From Candidatus Gastranaerophilales bacterium (GTDB lineage: Bacteria > Cyanobacteriota > Vampirovibrionia > Gastranaerophilales > Gastranaerophilaceae), in contig CALUWJ010000001.1 in NCBI GenBank assembly GCA_944324455.1, forward strand, positions 1 to 64,000: 64,000 nt of DNA. The letters run 5' to 3'. Numbering within the stretch: position 1 is the stretch's first letter; the number at the start of each line of letters is the position of its first letter. The translations under genes and the position numbers were made by a program. The notes below the pieces were generated by a model. That model saw nothing but the letters and a program-made list of their open reading frames with translations, ran no database searches and was not told where the DNA came from. This document shows positions 1-7,867 of this stretch, one piece after another.

Positions 1-2
1 CC

Positions 3-126
3 TCTTTTTCATTTCGCCGTTTGAGAGAAAAAAGAAGAAAAGTGAACAATTACTTAAAAGCAAAAGATGTTTGAAATAAATTTCAAAATGGGACAAATCG
101 TTTTTGTCTTCACACACGGCTTACGC
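3..126. repeat. Direct repeat A, copy 1 (124 bp)
   Basis: This copy is identical over 124 bp to positions 236-359, an offset of 233 bp. It contains a palindrome (TTTGAAAT-AA-ATTTCAAA) and ends in a small hairpin (GACAAA 92-97 / TTTGTC 103-108). The hairpin is joined directly to the tag TTCACACACGGCTTACGC at 109-126. The same tag recurs at 342, 477 and 612. No coding function is evident. Confidence 0.9.
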
Positions 127-235
127 TTATTTTTCCATCAGTGGAGTTTTACTTTAGCAAAACATATATAACTTGGGCGAAAGCCCAATAATTATGAGGC
201 AGGCGGAAGTTTTCTTCTTTTCGGTTCACTTTTCT

Positions 236-359
236 TCTTTTTCATTTCGCCGTTTGAGAGAAAAAAGAAGAAAAGTGAACAATTACTTAAAAGCAAAAGA
301 TGTTTGAAATAAATTTCAAAATGGGACAAATCGTTTTTGTCTTCACACACGGCTTACGC
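236..359. repeat. Direct repeat A, copy 2 (124 bp)
   Basis: Second identical copy of repeat A. A 19-bp perfect inverted repeat (224-242 with 262-280) spans its left boundary and could form a long hairpin with a 19-nt loop. The copy ends in the GACAAA/TTTGTC hairpin and the 18-nt tag at 342-359, where the tandem repeat B begins. Confidence 0.9.
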
Positions 360-629
360 GTTTTTCCGCCTGTGGGTATTTCGGCTCCGTTTGGCTAAAG
401 TCGCCAAACAGCCTCAATTATCCTACGGCGGTTTCGTACGGTTACAACAAAAGCAAGTTCAACACTTGCTTTTGTTTTCACACACGGCTTACGCATTTTT
501 CCGCCTGTGGGTATTTCGGCTCCGTTTGGCTAAAGTCGCCAAACAGCCTCAATTATCCTACGGCGGTTTCGTACGGTTACAACAAAAGCAAGTTCAACAC
601 TTGCTTTTGTTTTCACACACGGCTTACGC
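342..629. repeat. Tandem repeat B, period 135 bp (two units plus an 18-bp partial)
   Basis: Units 342-476 and 477-611 match except for one base (g360 versus a495). A partial third unit, 612-629, carries only the tag. Each unit has a GTTTGGC/GCCAAAC inverted repeat (389-395 / 403-409 in unit 1) and ends in a perfect 13-bp hairpin (446-458 / 464-476; 581-593 / 599-611). That hairpin touches the next 18-nt tag. The block looks richer in G+C than the flanking genome. Because 135 is a multiple of 3, a 113-codon frame runs through it; this is judged a by-product of the repeat. Positions 630-720 hold nothing recognisable except the approach to the next gene. Confidence 0.88.
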
Positions 630-720
630 GTTTAAAATTCATCTGTTTGTGCCATGGCAAAAAATCAAATTAATGTAATAATATAAAAGACTTAGGGAGT
701 ATTATTTAAGGGTCCAATTT

Positions 721-1257
721 ATGTTTGATTGTAAAGAAACAGCCATCATATGTATTGACATCCAAGAAAAACTGGTTAATATGCTCAAAAATTCTGCTGA
801 AATAGCACAAAACACAACCAAGTTAATGAAAACGGCAGCAATTTTAGATATAGCTGCAATAATAACGGAACAATACCCAAAAGGGCTTGGCTCAACTATT
901 GAAACAATAAAAAATATTAAAAATTTTAAAACAATAGAAAAAACTACATTCTCTGCTTATCAAACAGAAGAATTTAAAAATGAATTTGATAAATTAAAAG
1001 TAAAAAACGTTGTTATATTTGGTATTGAAACACACATTTGCGTATATCAAACAGTAATTGATTTATTAGAAAAAGGCTTTAACGTTTATGTTGTAAATAA
1101 TTGTTCATCATCAAGAGATGAATTAAACCATAAGACTGCACTCAAACTAATGAGGCAAAAAGGTGCTTTTATAACTACTCTGGAAATTGTATTGTTTGAC
1201 TTTCTTAAAAGTTCAAAACACCCTAATTTCAAAGAAATTCAGGGACTGATTAAATAA
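721..1257 (+). CDS. Isochorismatase-family cysteine hydrolase
   Basis: This 178-aa protein belongs to the isochorismatase-like cysteine hydrolases, which cleave amide or ester bonds of small molecules. The expected triad is visible: Asp13 (CIDIQEK), Lys74 (KTTFSAY) and Cys107 (GIETHICVYQT). The ITEQYPKGLGST stretch is typical of the YcaC-like branch. The length is normal for a single-domain member. An AAGGG about 9 nt before the ATG may serve as ribosome binding site. It is a single gene between the repeat block and a terminator-like hairpin. The substrate cannot be told from sequence. Confidence 0.88.
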   Translation: MFDCKETAIICIDIQEKLVNMLKNSAEIAQNTTKLMKTAAILDIAAIITEQYPKGLGSTIETIKNIKNFKTIEKTTFSAYQTEEFKNEFDKLKVKNVVIFGIETHICVYQTVIDLLEKGFNVYVVNNCSSSRDELNHKTALKLMRQKGAFITTLEIVLFDFLKSSKHPNFKEIQGLIK

Positions 1258-1270
1258 ATGCTTTATATTT

Positions 1271-1298
1271 TAATGCCTTGTTAGAATACAAGGCATTA
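1271..1298 (+). terminator. Hairpin downstream of the isochorismatase-family gene
   Basis: A 10-bp perfect stem (TAATGCCTTG 1271-1280 / CAAGGCATTA 1289-1298) with an 8-nt loop starts 13 nt after the stop codon. The T-rich tail (ACTTTATC) is weak, so this may be an inefficient terminator. Confidence 0.5.
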
Positions 1299-1320
1299 AC
1301 TTTATCTAAAAGAAGAAAAT

Positions 1321-1653
1321 ATGACTGAATCAATAAACTTGAATACTAACGGACTATTTAACCTGCAAAATGATGTAAGAATTACTTCAAACAACATTTT
1401 CAACGCTCAGGATGCTTTTGAAAATTCTTTTGAAGATATTTTATTGGAAGAAGTCTCAAAAGAGCAGCAAGAAAACCAAAAAACAATAAATGAAATAAAA
1501 TTCGCTAATCTTGGCATGCCGTCAGGATTTAATTTAGATACATCATTACTTGAAGAACTTGAAAAAGGAACCCAAGATAGCTCCGATTCAAATTCATATC
1601 AACAAAAAATGCGCGATAGTGCTTATTTAATTGCTGAAAATTTAATTGACTAA
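1321..1653 (+). CDS. Hypothetical protein, acidic, 110 aa
   Basis: I do not recognise this protein. It is rich in Asn, Glu and Ser, has no signal peptide or membrane segment, and has a predicted helical stretch (residues 35-60, EDILLEEVSKEQQENQ). It starts at an ATG preceded by a purine-rich AGAAGAAAA. Its stop overlaps the stop of the convergent ridA by 4 bp. The frame is open for 110 codons and the codon usage resembles its neighbours, so it is probably real. It might be a lineage-specific cytoplasmic protein. Confidence 0.6.
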   Translation: MTESINLNTNGLFNLQNDVRITSNNIFNAQDAFENSFEDILLEEVSKEQQENQKTINEIKFANLGMPSGFNLDTSLLEELEKGTQDSSDSNSYQQKMRDSAYLIAENLID

Positions 1654-2024
1654 TCTTTATAAGCAACAATTTCCACTTCAACCTTAGCACCTTTTGGCAA
1701 TTTTGCTTCAACACAAGAGCGCGCGGGTTTTGATATAAAATAATTTGCATAAATTTCGTTAAAAACTGAAAAGTTAGTCATATCATCTAAAAAACAAGTA
1801 GTTTTAATAACATCATTAAATGAATATCCGGAAGCCCTTAAAAGCGCTTCAATATTTTTCATAACTTGGGTTGTTTGTTCTTCAATTGAGCCATTTAAAA
1901 ATGTATTATCTAGAGGGTTTATTGCAATCATTCCTGAACAATATAAAAACCCATTTGCTTTAATTGCTTGTGAATATGGCCCAACAGGCTCAGGGGCATT
2001 TTTTGTATATATAATTTCTTTCAT
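1650..2024 (-). CDS. ridA: RidA family reactive intermediate deaminase
   Basis: This 124-aa protein is a standard-length YjgF/YER057c/UK114 family member. RidA hydrolyses enamine/imine intermediates such as 2-aminoacrylate released by PLP-dependent dehydratases. Family features are the N-terminal PVGPYSQAIKANGFLYCSGM and the C-terminal ARSCVEAKLPKGAKVEVE, which contains the substrate-binding Arg. The start at 2024 is chosen over an in-frame start seven codons upstream because AAGGAG lies just before it. It follows threonine ammonia-lyase after 10 bp and is the last gene of the operon. That placement matches its role in removing that enzyme's toxic by-product. Confidence 0.95.
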   Translation of the reverse strand: MKEIIYTKNAPEPVGPYSQAIKANGFLYCSGMIAINPLDNTFLNGSIEEQTTQVMKNIEALLRASGYSFNDVIKTTCFLDDMTNFSVFNEIYANYFISKPARSCVEAKLPKGAKVEVEIVAYKD

Positions 2025-2034
2025 TTTTTCTCCT

Positions 2035-3246
2035 TTATTGAACAACAGATAAAATATTATAACCTTTTTTAGCTAAATCTTCTTTAATTTGGTTAAAATG
2101 CTCAAAATTTCTTGTTTCCATCGAAATTTTTAAATAACAATCATTAATGTCTGTTCCCTCACCGCCTTGGTTATGACGAACTCTAATAACATTAGCGCCA
2201 TGTTGAGCAATGATTGAACTAACTTCTTTTAATTGACCTGGTTTATCTAATAATTCCACTGTTATATTCGAAATTCTTCCTGTTTTTAATAATGCTCTAT
2301 TTATAACACGAGATAATATATTTACATCGATATTACCCCCTGAAACAATAGCTACAATATTTTTATCTTTTAGAGGAATTTTATCAAACATTATAGCTGC
2401 AACAGACAATGCTCCTGCGCCTTCTGAAACCATTTTTTCTTTTTCCATTAAAGATAAAACAGCACTTGCAATTTCATCATCCTCAACAAGAATAATATCA
2501 TCTACATATTCATCGCAAATTTTATATGTTAACTCTCCGGGGAGTTTAACCGCTGTTCCATCAGCAAATGTATTAACTGAGCTTAGCTCCAATCTTTTAT
2601 GAGCTTTAAAAGATTCATACATGGAATCTGCATTTTTTGCTTGCACTCCATATACCCTGCAAGTTGGTTTAAGTTGTTTAATTGTAGCTGCAATGCCTGA
2701 AATCAAGCCGCCGCCCCCAATAGGAACAACAATTGCATCTATTTCATCAAGCTGTTCTAAAATTTCAAGAGCAATTGTGCCTTGTCCTGCTATAACATCT
2801 ATATCATCAAAAGGATGAATAAAAACACCCCCTGTTTTTTCTTGAAATTTAACAGCTTCATTATAAGCATCATCATATACACCATCTATTAAAGCAACAT
2901 CAACCCCATAAGCTCTTGTTGCTTCAACTTTAGATAAAGGTGCGGTTGCAGGAATAAATATTGTTGCTTTAATATTATTTTCCCTGCTTGCTAAAGCTAC
3001 TCCTTGCGCATGGTTTCCGGCTGAACAAGCAATAACGCCTTTCTTTTTTTGTTCATCCGATAATTTTGAAATTTTATAATAAGCTCCTCTTAATTTGAAA
3101 GAGCCTGTTAACTGCAAATTTTCTGATTTTAAAAATATCTTATTATTTTTTGATAAAAAATTTGAATGAACCAAGCTTGTTTTTCTTGCTATATTCGATA
3201 AAACCTCTTTTGCTTCATACACCTTATCTAAAGACAATAAATTCAA
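2035..3246 (-). CDS. ilvA: Threonine ammonia-lyase (threonine/serine dehydratase) with ACT domain
   Basis: This 403-aa fold-type II PLP enzyme deaminates threonine to 2-oxobutanoate, and probably serine to pyruvate. The PLP lysine is Lys51 in SFKLRGAYYK. SAGNHAQG binds substrate carboxylate and the GGGGLISG loop binds the PLP phosphate. The last ~80 residues (ISNITVELLDKPGQL onward) form a single ACT-type domain, giving the short IlvA/TdcB-like architecture. The start is TTG with GAGG about 8 nt upstream. It lies 15 bp after the nucleoside phosphorylase and 10 bp before ridA. Catabolic versus isoleucine-biosynthetic use is undecided; no other ilv gene is nearby. Confidence 0.93.
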   Translation of the reverse strand: MNLLSLDKVYEAKEVLSNIARKTSLVHSNFLSKNNKIFLKSENLQLTGSFKLRGAYYKISKLSDEQKKKGVIACSAGNHAQGVALASRENNIKATIFIPATAPLSKVEATRAYGVDVALIDGVYDDAYNEAVKFQEKTGGVFIHPFDDIDVIAGQGTIALEILEQLDEIDAIVVPIGGGGLISGIAATIKQLKPTCRVYGVQAKNADSMYESFKAHKRLELSSVNTFADGTAVKLPGELTYKICDEYVDDIILVEDDEIASAVLSLMEKEKMVSEGAGALSVAAIMFDKIPLKDKNIVAIVSGGNIDVNILSRVINRALLKTGRISNITVELLDKPGQLKEVSSIIAQHGANVIRVRHNQGGEGTDINDCYLKISMETRNFEHFNQIKEDLAKKGYNILSVVQ

Positions 3247-3261
3247 TTTTAAACCTCACTT

Positions 3262-4563
3262 TTATTTATATATTAATTTAGGAGCATTTACTTTTGATGT
3301 AACAATTTCAACAGATTTATTTGCAATGTTTATTGCATCATTTAATTTTTCTTCACTTACATCATCATAATATAATTTCATAATTGTTTCATCTTTTTTA
3401 ACAAAACCACCAACTTTTTTATCTAACAAAACTCCTGCTCCAAAATTAATTTTATCGGATTTTTTATCTCTGCCTGCACCTAATAATTTAGCTGCAAAAG
3501 CAACATCCAAAGCATCCAATTTTGAAATATAGCCTTCTTTTTGAGCCTTAATTTCAAAAATATTTTTCCCGATTTTAAATAAAGAATAATCATTTATTAC
3601 ATCAGGATTTCCGCCTTGCGCTATGATAATTTCTCTAAATTTATTCAGTGCAGTTTTATTTTCAATAACTTCATCGATCATTTTTTTGGCTTCATCATAA
3701 CTATTAGCCTTCTTACAATTAATTAGCGTCTTAATTGCAAGTTCTTGCGTGATTTCATATAAATCAGGAGCATAAAAACCTTTTAAAAATTCAATTGCCT
3801 CGATAACTTCTAAGCTATTACCCACACTTTTACCTAAAGGCTGCTCCATTGAACTTATTACAACATCAATATTTCTATTTAAAAGTTTGCCTGTTTTAAT
3901 CATCAAATCAGCCAATTCTTTTGCTTCAAGAGGAGTTTTTAAAAATGCCCCTGAACCATATTTAACGTCTAGTACAATTGAAGTTGCACCTGAGGCTATT
4001 TTTTTTGATACAACAGAAGCACAAATTAAAGATTTATTATCAACAGTAGCTGTTACATCTCTAAGAGCATAAATTTTACCATCTGCAGGGGTTAAATTAG
4101 GGCTTTGAGATGAAATTGCCACTTTAATATTTTTAATTTGATTATAAAATTCTTCATTAGTTAATTCGCATCTAAAATTAGGAATTGACTCCAATTTATC
4201 TATTGTTCCACCTGTAAAACCAAGCCCTCTGCCTGATAATTTAGCTGTATATACGCCAAGTTGAGCTAAAATAGGAATTAAAACAAGAGTAACTTTATCA
4301 CCAACTCCGCCTGTAGAATGCTTATCTGCAATATTAGGAGAAATAGATGAAAAATCCAAAACATCACCGGAATTTACAAAACTTTCTGTCATATATGCAG
4401 TTTCTTCTTCATTTAAACCTTTAAAACAAACCGCCATAAGCCAAGCCGACATTTGATAATCTTCAATCCCGCCTTTTGTATAATTTTCAACAAGAAAATT
4501 AATTTCTTCTTTAGTATGCGGATGTCCTTCTTTTTTCTTTTGAATTAAATCAACTACTCTCAT
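3262..4563 (-). CDS. deoA: Pyrimidine-nucleoside (thymidine) phosphorylase
   Basis: This 433-aa enzyme converts pyrimidine nucleosides and phosphate to free base and (deoxy)ribose-1-phosphate. The family signature SGRGLGFTGGTIDKLESI is intact. KHSTGGVGDKV supplies phosphate-binding residues. The three-part fold is complete: helical N-domain, glycosyltransferase-3 domain and PYNP C-domain ending in a barrel-sandwich segment. The ATG at 4563 with AAGGAAA upstream is preferred over an earlier in-frame ATG lying inside the rlmH 3' end. It starts 10 bp after rlmH. Thymidine- versus uridine-preferring activity cannot be assigned with certainty. Confidence 0.92.
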   Translation of the reverse strand: MRVVDLIQKKKEGHPHTKEEINFLVENYTKGGIEDYQMSAWLMAVCFKGLNEEETAYMTESFVNSGDVLDFSSISPNIADKHSTGGVGDKVTLVLIPILAQLGVYTAKLSGRGLGFTGGTIDKLESIPNFRCELTNEEFYNQIKNIKVAISSQSPNLTPADGKIYALRDVTATVDNKSLICASVVSKKIASGATSIVLDVKYGSGAFLKTPLEAKELADLMIKTGKLLNRNIDVVISSMEQPLGKSVGNSLEVIEAIEFLKGFYAPDLYEITQELAIKTLINCKKANSYDEAKKMIDEVIENKTALNKFREIIIAQGGNPDVINDYSLFKIGKNIFEIKAQKEGYISKLDALDVAFAAKLLGAGRDKKSDKINFGAGVLLDKKVGGFVKKDETIMKLYYDDVSEEKLNDAINIANKSVEIVTSKVNAPKLIYK

Positions 4564-4573
4564 TTTATTTTCC

Positions 4574-4990
4574 TTATTTATGATATGGTTCATTATTTAA
4601 AATTTTATAGGCTCTATATATCTGCTCCATTAATATTAAAACTGCTTCTTGATGTAAAAAAGTTAATTTTGACATTGAAAATTTAAAATTTGATTTTTTC
4701 CTGACTTCATTATCCAGCCCGTAAGCGCCGCCGATTAAAAATAAAATTTCGTTATAATATCCGTCTTTTTCAATATCATCTAATTTTTTAGCAAATTCTT
4801 CACTGGATAAATTTTTTCCTTCTATTTCCATGGTGATTATAAATGAATTTTGCTTATTTTTAATATATTCTAAAATGCTGTTTACTTCAACAACCTCAAC
4901 ACGTCCTAAAAGGCGCTTTTGATATTCAAAAACGCCTTCTTTATAAAAACTTTCTTTTAATTTTGCTTCAAGTACAACTTTTATTTTCAA
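4574..4990 (-). CDS. rlmH: 23S rRNA (pseudouridine1915-N3)-methyltransferase RlmH
   Basis: This 138-aa SPOUT-class methyltransferase modifies pseudouridine 1915 in helix 69 of 23S rRNA. The AdoMet knot motif FLIGGAYGLDNEV, the MSKLTFLHQEAVLILMEQIY helix and the C-terminal ILNNEPYHK are diagnostic. The start codon is TTG and overlaps the upstream symporter stop as TTGA, which suggests translational coupling. Its length is slightly below the usual ~155 aa, but both ends align with the family. Confidence 0.94.
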   Translation of the reverse strand: MKIKVVLEAKLKESFYKEGVFEYQKRLLGRVEVVEVNSILEYIKNKQNSFIITMEIEGKNLSSEEFAKKLDDIEKDGYYNEILFLIGGAYGLDNEVRKKSNFKFSMSKLTFLHQEAVLILMEQIYRAYKILNNEPYHK

Positions 4991-6306
4991 GCTTGTGCCT
5001 TTTCTTCTGTGCCGGTCAACAATTCATAGTTGAGTTCATTTTCATTATCTGCAATTATCGCAGCAACAACAGCATCCGATGTAACATTGCAAATTGTTCT
5101 CAACATATCAACAAATCTTTCAATTGTAAACAACAATGAAAAACCAACAACCAACTGTTGAGGAGTCAATCCAATACCATTTAAAATAAGGGCAATTGTT
5201 ATCATACCTGCTCCAGGGATACCTGCTGATGTAGATGAAGCAACAATAGCCAATGCTGCTATTTCAAATATTAACAATGGAGATAAATCAATTCCATACA
5301 TTTGTGCTAAAAATATAACCGCAATAACTTGTATAATAGCTGTTCCATCCATATTCAAAGTCGCGCCCAAAGGAAGTACAAAAGAACAAACCCTATTTGA
5401 AATACCTCTTTTCTCACAACATGTAATAGTCAAAGGCAATGTTGCAGAAGATGAAGCAGTACCAAAAGCAACCATTATGGCTTCTGATATTGCACCATAC
5501 AATCTTCCAACTGGAACTTTAGAAAATATTTTAAGCATAAGAGGATAAATAATAAAAAATTGAATACCCAATGCCAAACAAATTGCTATTGCATATTTTG
5601 AAATAACCCCAAAAATTTCAACACCAAAGCTTGAAACAGCAGTAGCAGTAAGTGCAAAAATACCAGGAGCCGCAAGATACATAATCCAATCGGTAACTTT
5701 CATTGTTGCAGCAAATATACTTTCAAAAAATGAAATCAAAGGACGAGAAATCTCGCCTGCTCTTGTTAGAGCAACCGCAAAAACAGATACAAAAATAATT
5801 ATAGGTATCATATTACCGGTTGCCAATGACTCAAAAGGATTTTTTGGAATTAAATCCAAAAATATTTGAACCATATTTTCTTTTTGATATTGTATTGCCT
5901 CTGTCACGCTTCCTTGGATATTTTGTATAATTTCAGGATTAACAAGCCCTTGAGCATTTGCGCCAGGCTGCATAACAAGAGCAATAACCGCCGATATTGA
6001 AACAGCCAAAACAGTTATTATTCCATAATATAAAATCATTTTAAAACCAAACTTTGTAAGCTGTTTTGAATCACCAATATTTGAAATACCGATAATAATT
6101 GCACTTATAACCAATGGCAATACCACCATTTGAATAATATTAATAAATGCTTTAGCTATAAAACTCAATATTGAATAAACTTGACCATAAGACTCTTTAG
6201 GAAAAAATAAGCCGACCAATATACCCAAAATCAACCCGATAAATATATGCCCGTTTCTTTTAATTCCGAGCAAAAGTGCAATTATAACTTGCATATGTAA
6301 ACCCAT
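4987..6306 (-). CDS. Dicarboxylate/amino acid:cation symporter (DAACS family)
   Basis: This 439-aa inner-membrane transporter of the GltP/DctA/SstT family uses Na+ or H+ to import acidic or neutral amino acids or C4-dicarboxylates. The serine-rich hairpin (SSSATLPLT) and the cation/substrate motif LGATLNMDGTA are intact, and about eight hydrophobic segments are visible. GGAG lies 11 nt before the ATG. It is the first gene of an operon with rlmH, a nucleoside phosphorylase, ilvA and ridA. Threonine/serine import would fit the downstream dehydratase, but substrate choice is an inference. Confidence 0.9.
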   Translation of the reverse strand: MGLHMQVIIALLLGIKRNGHIFIGLILGILVGLFFPKESYGQVYSILSFIAKAFINIIQMVVLPLVISAIIIGISNIGDSKQLTKFGFKMILYYGIITVLAVSISAVIALVMQPGANAQGLVNPEIIQNIQGSVTEAIQYQKENMVQIFLDLIPKNPFESLATGNMIPIIIFVSVFAVALTRAGEISRPLISFFESIFAATMKVTDWIMYLAAPGIFALTATAVSSFGVEIFGVISKYAIAICLALGIQFFIIYPLMLKIFSKVPVGRLYGAISEAIMVAFGTASSSATLPLTITCCEKRGISNRVCSFVLPLGATLNMDGTAIIQVIAVIFLAQMYGIDLSPLLIFEIAALAIVASSTSAGIPGAGMITIALILNGIGLTPQQLVVGFSLLFTIERFVDMLRTICNVTSDAVVAAIIADNENELNYELLTGTEEKAQA

Positions 6307-6424
6307 ATATAGTTTTTCTCCATAATACTGTTTTGATTTATTCTACTACTTTTTAAAGATTTTTGCAAAAAATTTCCAACAATAGACGGATTTTAAAGAC
6401 AAAACAAGAAGCTAAAATCAGATT

Positions 6425-6613
6425 ATGGAAAAAGATGAAAAAAAATCAAAGCCTTTTTTGGGAATATTGTTCGAATGCTGCAATGTATATGGAAGAATTT
6501 ATAAAAACAAAGAAGGCACATATTATCAAGGAAGATGCCCCAAATGTATGCGCCAAATTAAAATCAAAATTGGTGAAAACGGAAGCAATACAAGATTTTT
6601 TAAAGCTTATTAA
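6425..6613 (+). CDS. Small Cys-rich (zinc-ribbon-like) protein, 62 aa
   Basis: The protein carries ECCNVYGRIYKNKEGTYY followed by GRCPKCMRQIKIKIG and a C-terminal TRFFKAY. Two Cys pairs separated by a short beta hairpin suggest a zinc ribbon. From memory, similar short proteins occur in cyanobacteria and planctomycetes; their function is unknown. There is no Shine-Dalgarno sequence. A TAAAAT hexamer ends 6 nt before the ATG, as in other apparently leaderless genes here. An overlapping 89-codon frame is judged a shadow because it lacks this pattern. Confidence 0.72.
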   Translation: MEKDEKKSKPFLGILFECCNVYGRIYKNKEGTYYQGRCPKCMRQIKIKIGENGSNTRFFKAY

Positions 6614-6621
6614 AATAAAAT

Positions 6622-6649
6622 CCTCTTTTTGAAAAATATCAAAAAGAGG
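6622..6649 (-). terminator. Rho-independent terminator
   Basis: An 11-bp perfect stem (6622-6632 / 6639-6649) with a 6-nt loop. On the minus strand it follows the 343-aa gene and is followed by ATTTTATTTT, so it mainly terminates that gene. It may also act on the small plus-strand gene whose stop is 9 nt away. Confidence 0.75.
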
Positions 6650-6676
6650 AAAATACAAAGGAATAATTTGATTTTA

Positions 6677-7708
6677 TTAGCCGCTATATGTTTTAAATAC
6701 AGAATCGATTGTTTCTTCAATAACCTTAGATATAGATTCCATTTCAGTTGAAATTGCTTTTTGTTCTGTATCTAATTGATTTAATTTAAGTTCAAGAGAT
6801 TTATCTTCTGTTTGGATTTTTTCAGTTTTTTGATTTATTTTTTCAACTTCTTTTTCATACATTGCTTTATCATAATAATATTGATTCATGGCATCCGTGT
6901 ATGCTGCAGTATCCTCTGATGAACCTGTTGTAATTGAATATGTATTATTCATAAGCTCAGGCGCATCATCACAGCTAATTATTTGTATTGTTGATAATCT
7001 TCCGCTTGAATCCTGTGTTAGGGCTGCTTTTGCTTGAACATTTTGAGAAGTTTTAAGAGCACCTTGGTAATCAAATGTATAATCACCATAATATCTTGTT
7101 TTGCCGTCTACATCTTCAAAAGCAGTTGAATTTAAATCATCTTCAGAAGTATAATATGCAGTTCCGTTTATCATATACATATAAAATGTACCTTCACTCA
7201 ATCCTTGAGATTGCATAATGGTAGATAAGCCTTGATATTTATCATAATCGGATGTAATTTTTGTAATAGTTGAATTATCGGGATCATTTTCGTCATAAGT
7301 AAATGAATTAATCCCTATTTGAAAATTTATATAATTATAATTACCATCTTCATCTTTTTCTACGGTTACAGTAGAATCTTTTGCTTGATATGTGTATGCT
7401 TTTGCAATTTCTTGTTGATATGAAAGCACGACATCATAATAGCCGTCATACTGACCACCATCAGTTATTTTTGTAAAACTTTCAATTTGATAATCTTCAC
7501 TTGTTGAATCAAGAGTATAAGTAGTTTTTGTATAATCATTAACTGAAGGCGGGGTTGGCACATCCAATCTGTTGTAGTCTTCATATAAACCCATAACCTC
7601 ATTGGATAGCGCTGTTCTAGCCTGATTTATCTGTTGCCCCTGATATTCAATATTACTCTTTCTTGCAGTTAAACCAAGAAAGCGAGCTTGACTTGCTGCT
7701 AATCCCAT
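6677..7708 (-). CDS. Hypothetical lineage-specific protein with conserved N-terminal SQxR motif and C-terminal coiled coil
   Basis: This 343-aa protein has unknown function. The N-terminus (MGLAASQARFLGLTARKSN) has a pattern I associate with many Vampirovibrionia proteins. The middle (about 50-270) is rich in Tyr, Thr, Asp and Ser, suggesting a beta-rich exported domain. The last ~60 residues form a coiled coil (KINQKTEKIQTEDKSLELKL) ending in VFKTYSG. The arrangement of N- and C-terminal helices around a variable core recalls axial proteins of flagella, but no flagellar family signature is present. There is no signal peptide. A good site (AAAGGTGA) precedes the ATG. A shorter relative occurs at 21624-21947. 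Confidence 0.75.
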   Translation of the reverse strand: MGLAASQARFLGLTARKSNIEYQGQQINQARTALSNEVMGLYEDYNRLDVPTPPSVNDYTKTTYTLDSTSEDYQIESFTKITDGGQYDGYYDVVLSYQQEIAKAYTYQAKDSTVTVEKDEDGNYNYINFQIGINSFTYDENDPDNSTITKITSDYDKYQGLSTIMQSQGLSEGTFYMYMINGTAYYTSEDDLNSTAFEDVDGKTRYYGDYTFDYQGALKTSQNVQAKAALTQDSSGRLSTIQIISCDDAPELMNNTYSITTGSSEDTAAYTDAMNQYYYDKAMYEKEVEKINQKTEKIQTEDKSLELKLNQLDTEQKAISTEMESISKVIEETIDSVFKTYSG

Positions 7709-7867
7709 ATTGTCACCTTTCCTTTGTATTTATAGACTTAATAACGACAATAGAAATATAATTCTTTAGGATTATTCTATTTTTATTTACATTTGTTAAC
7801 ATATTAAAGTAAGTCCTTTGTATAATAAGACTTTATAAGACTTAATGTTTTTTGGAGAAAAGTCAAA

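Noticed and set aside
1-629. Possible CRISPR array
   Set aside because: Repeat spacing (233 and 135 bp), near-identical intervening sequence and long internal duplications do not fit short repeats with unique spacers. No cas genes are present.
337-678. 113-codon open frame encoding two 45-residue repeats
   Set aside because: The repeat exists because the 135-bp DNA unit is a multiple of three. The frame has no ribosome site, its composition differs from the other proteins, and the hairpin/tag structure explains the DNA better.
6363-6632. 89-codon frame overlapping the 62-aa Cys-rich gene
   Set aside because: It lies in a different frame, lacks any ribosome or promoter signal, and its product has no ordered motif, whereas the 62-aa frame has clear CxxC-type pairs.
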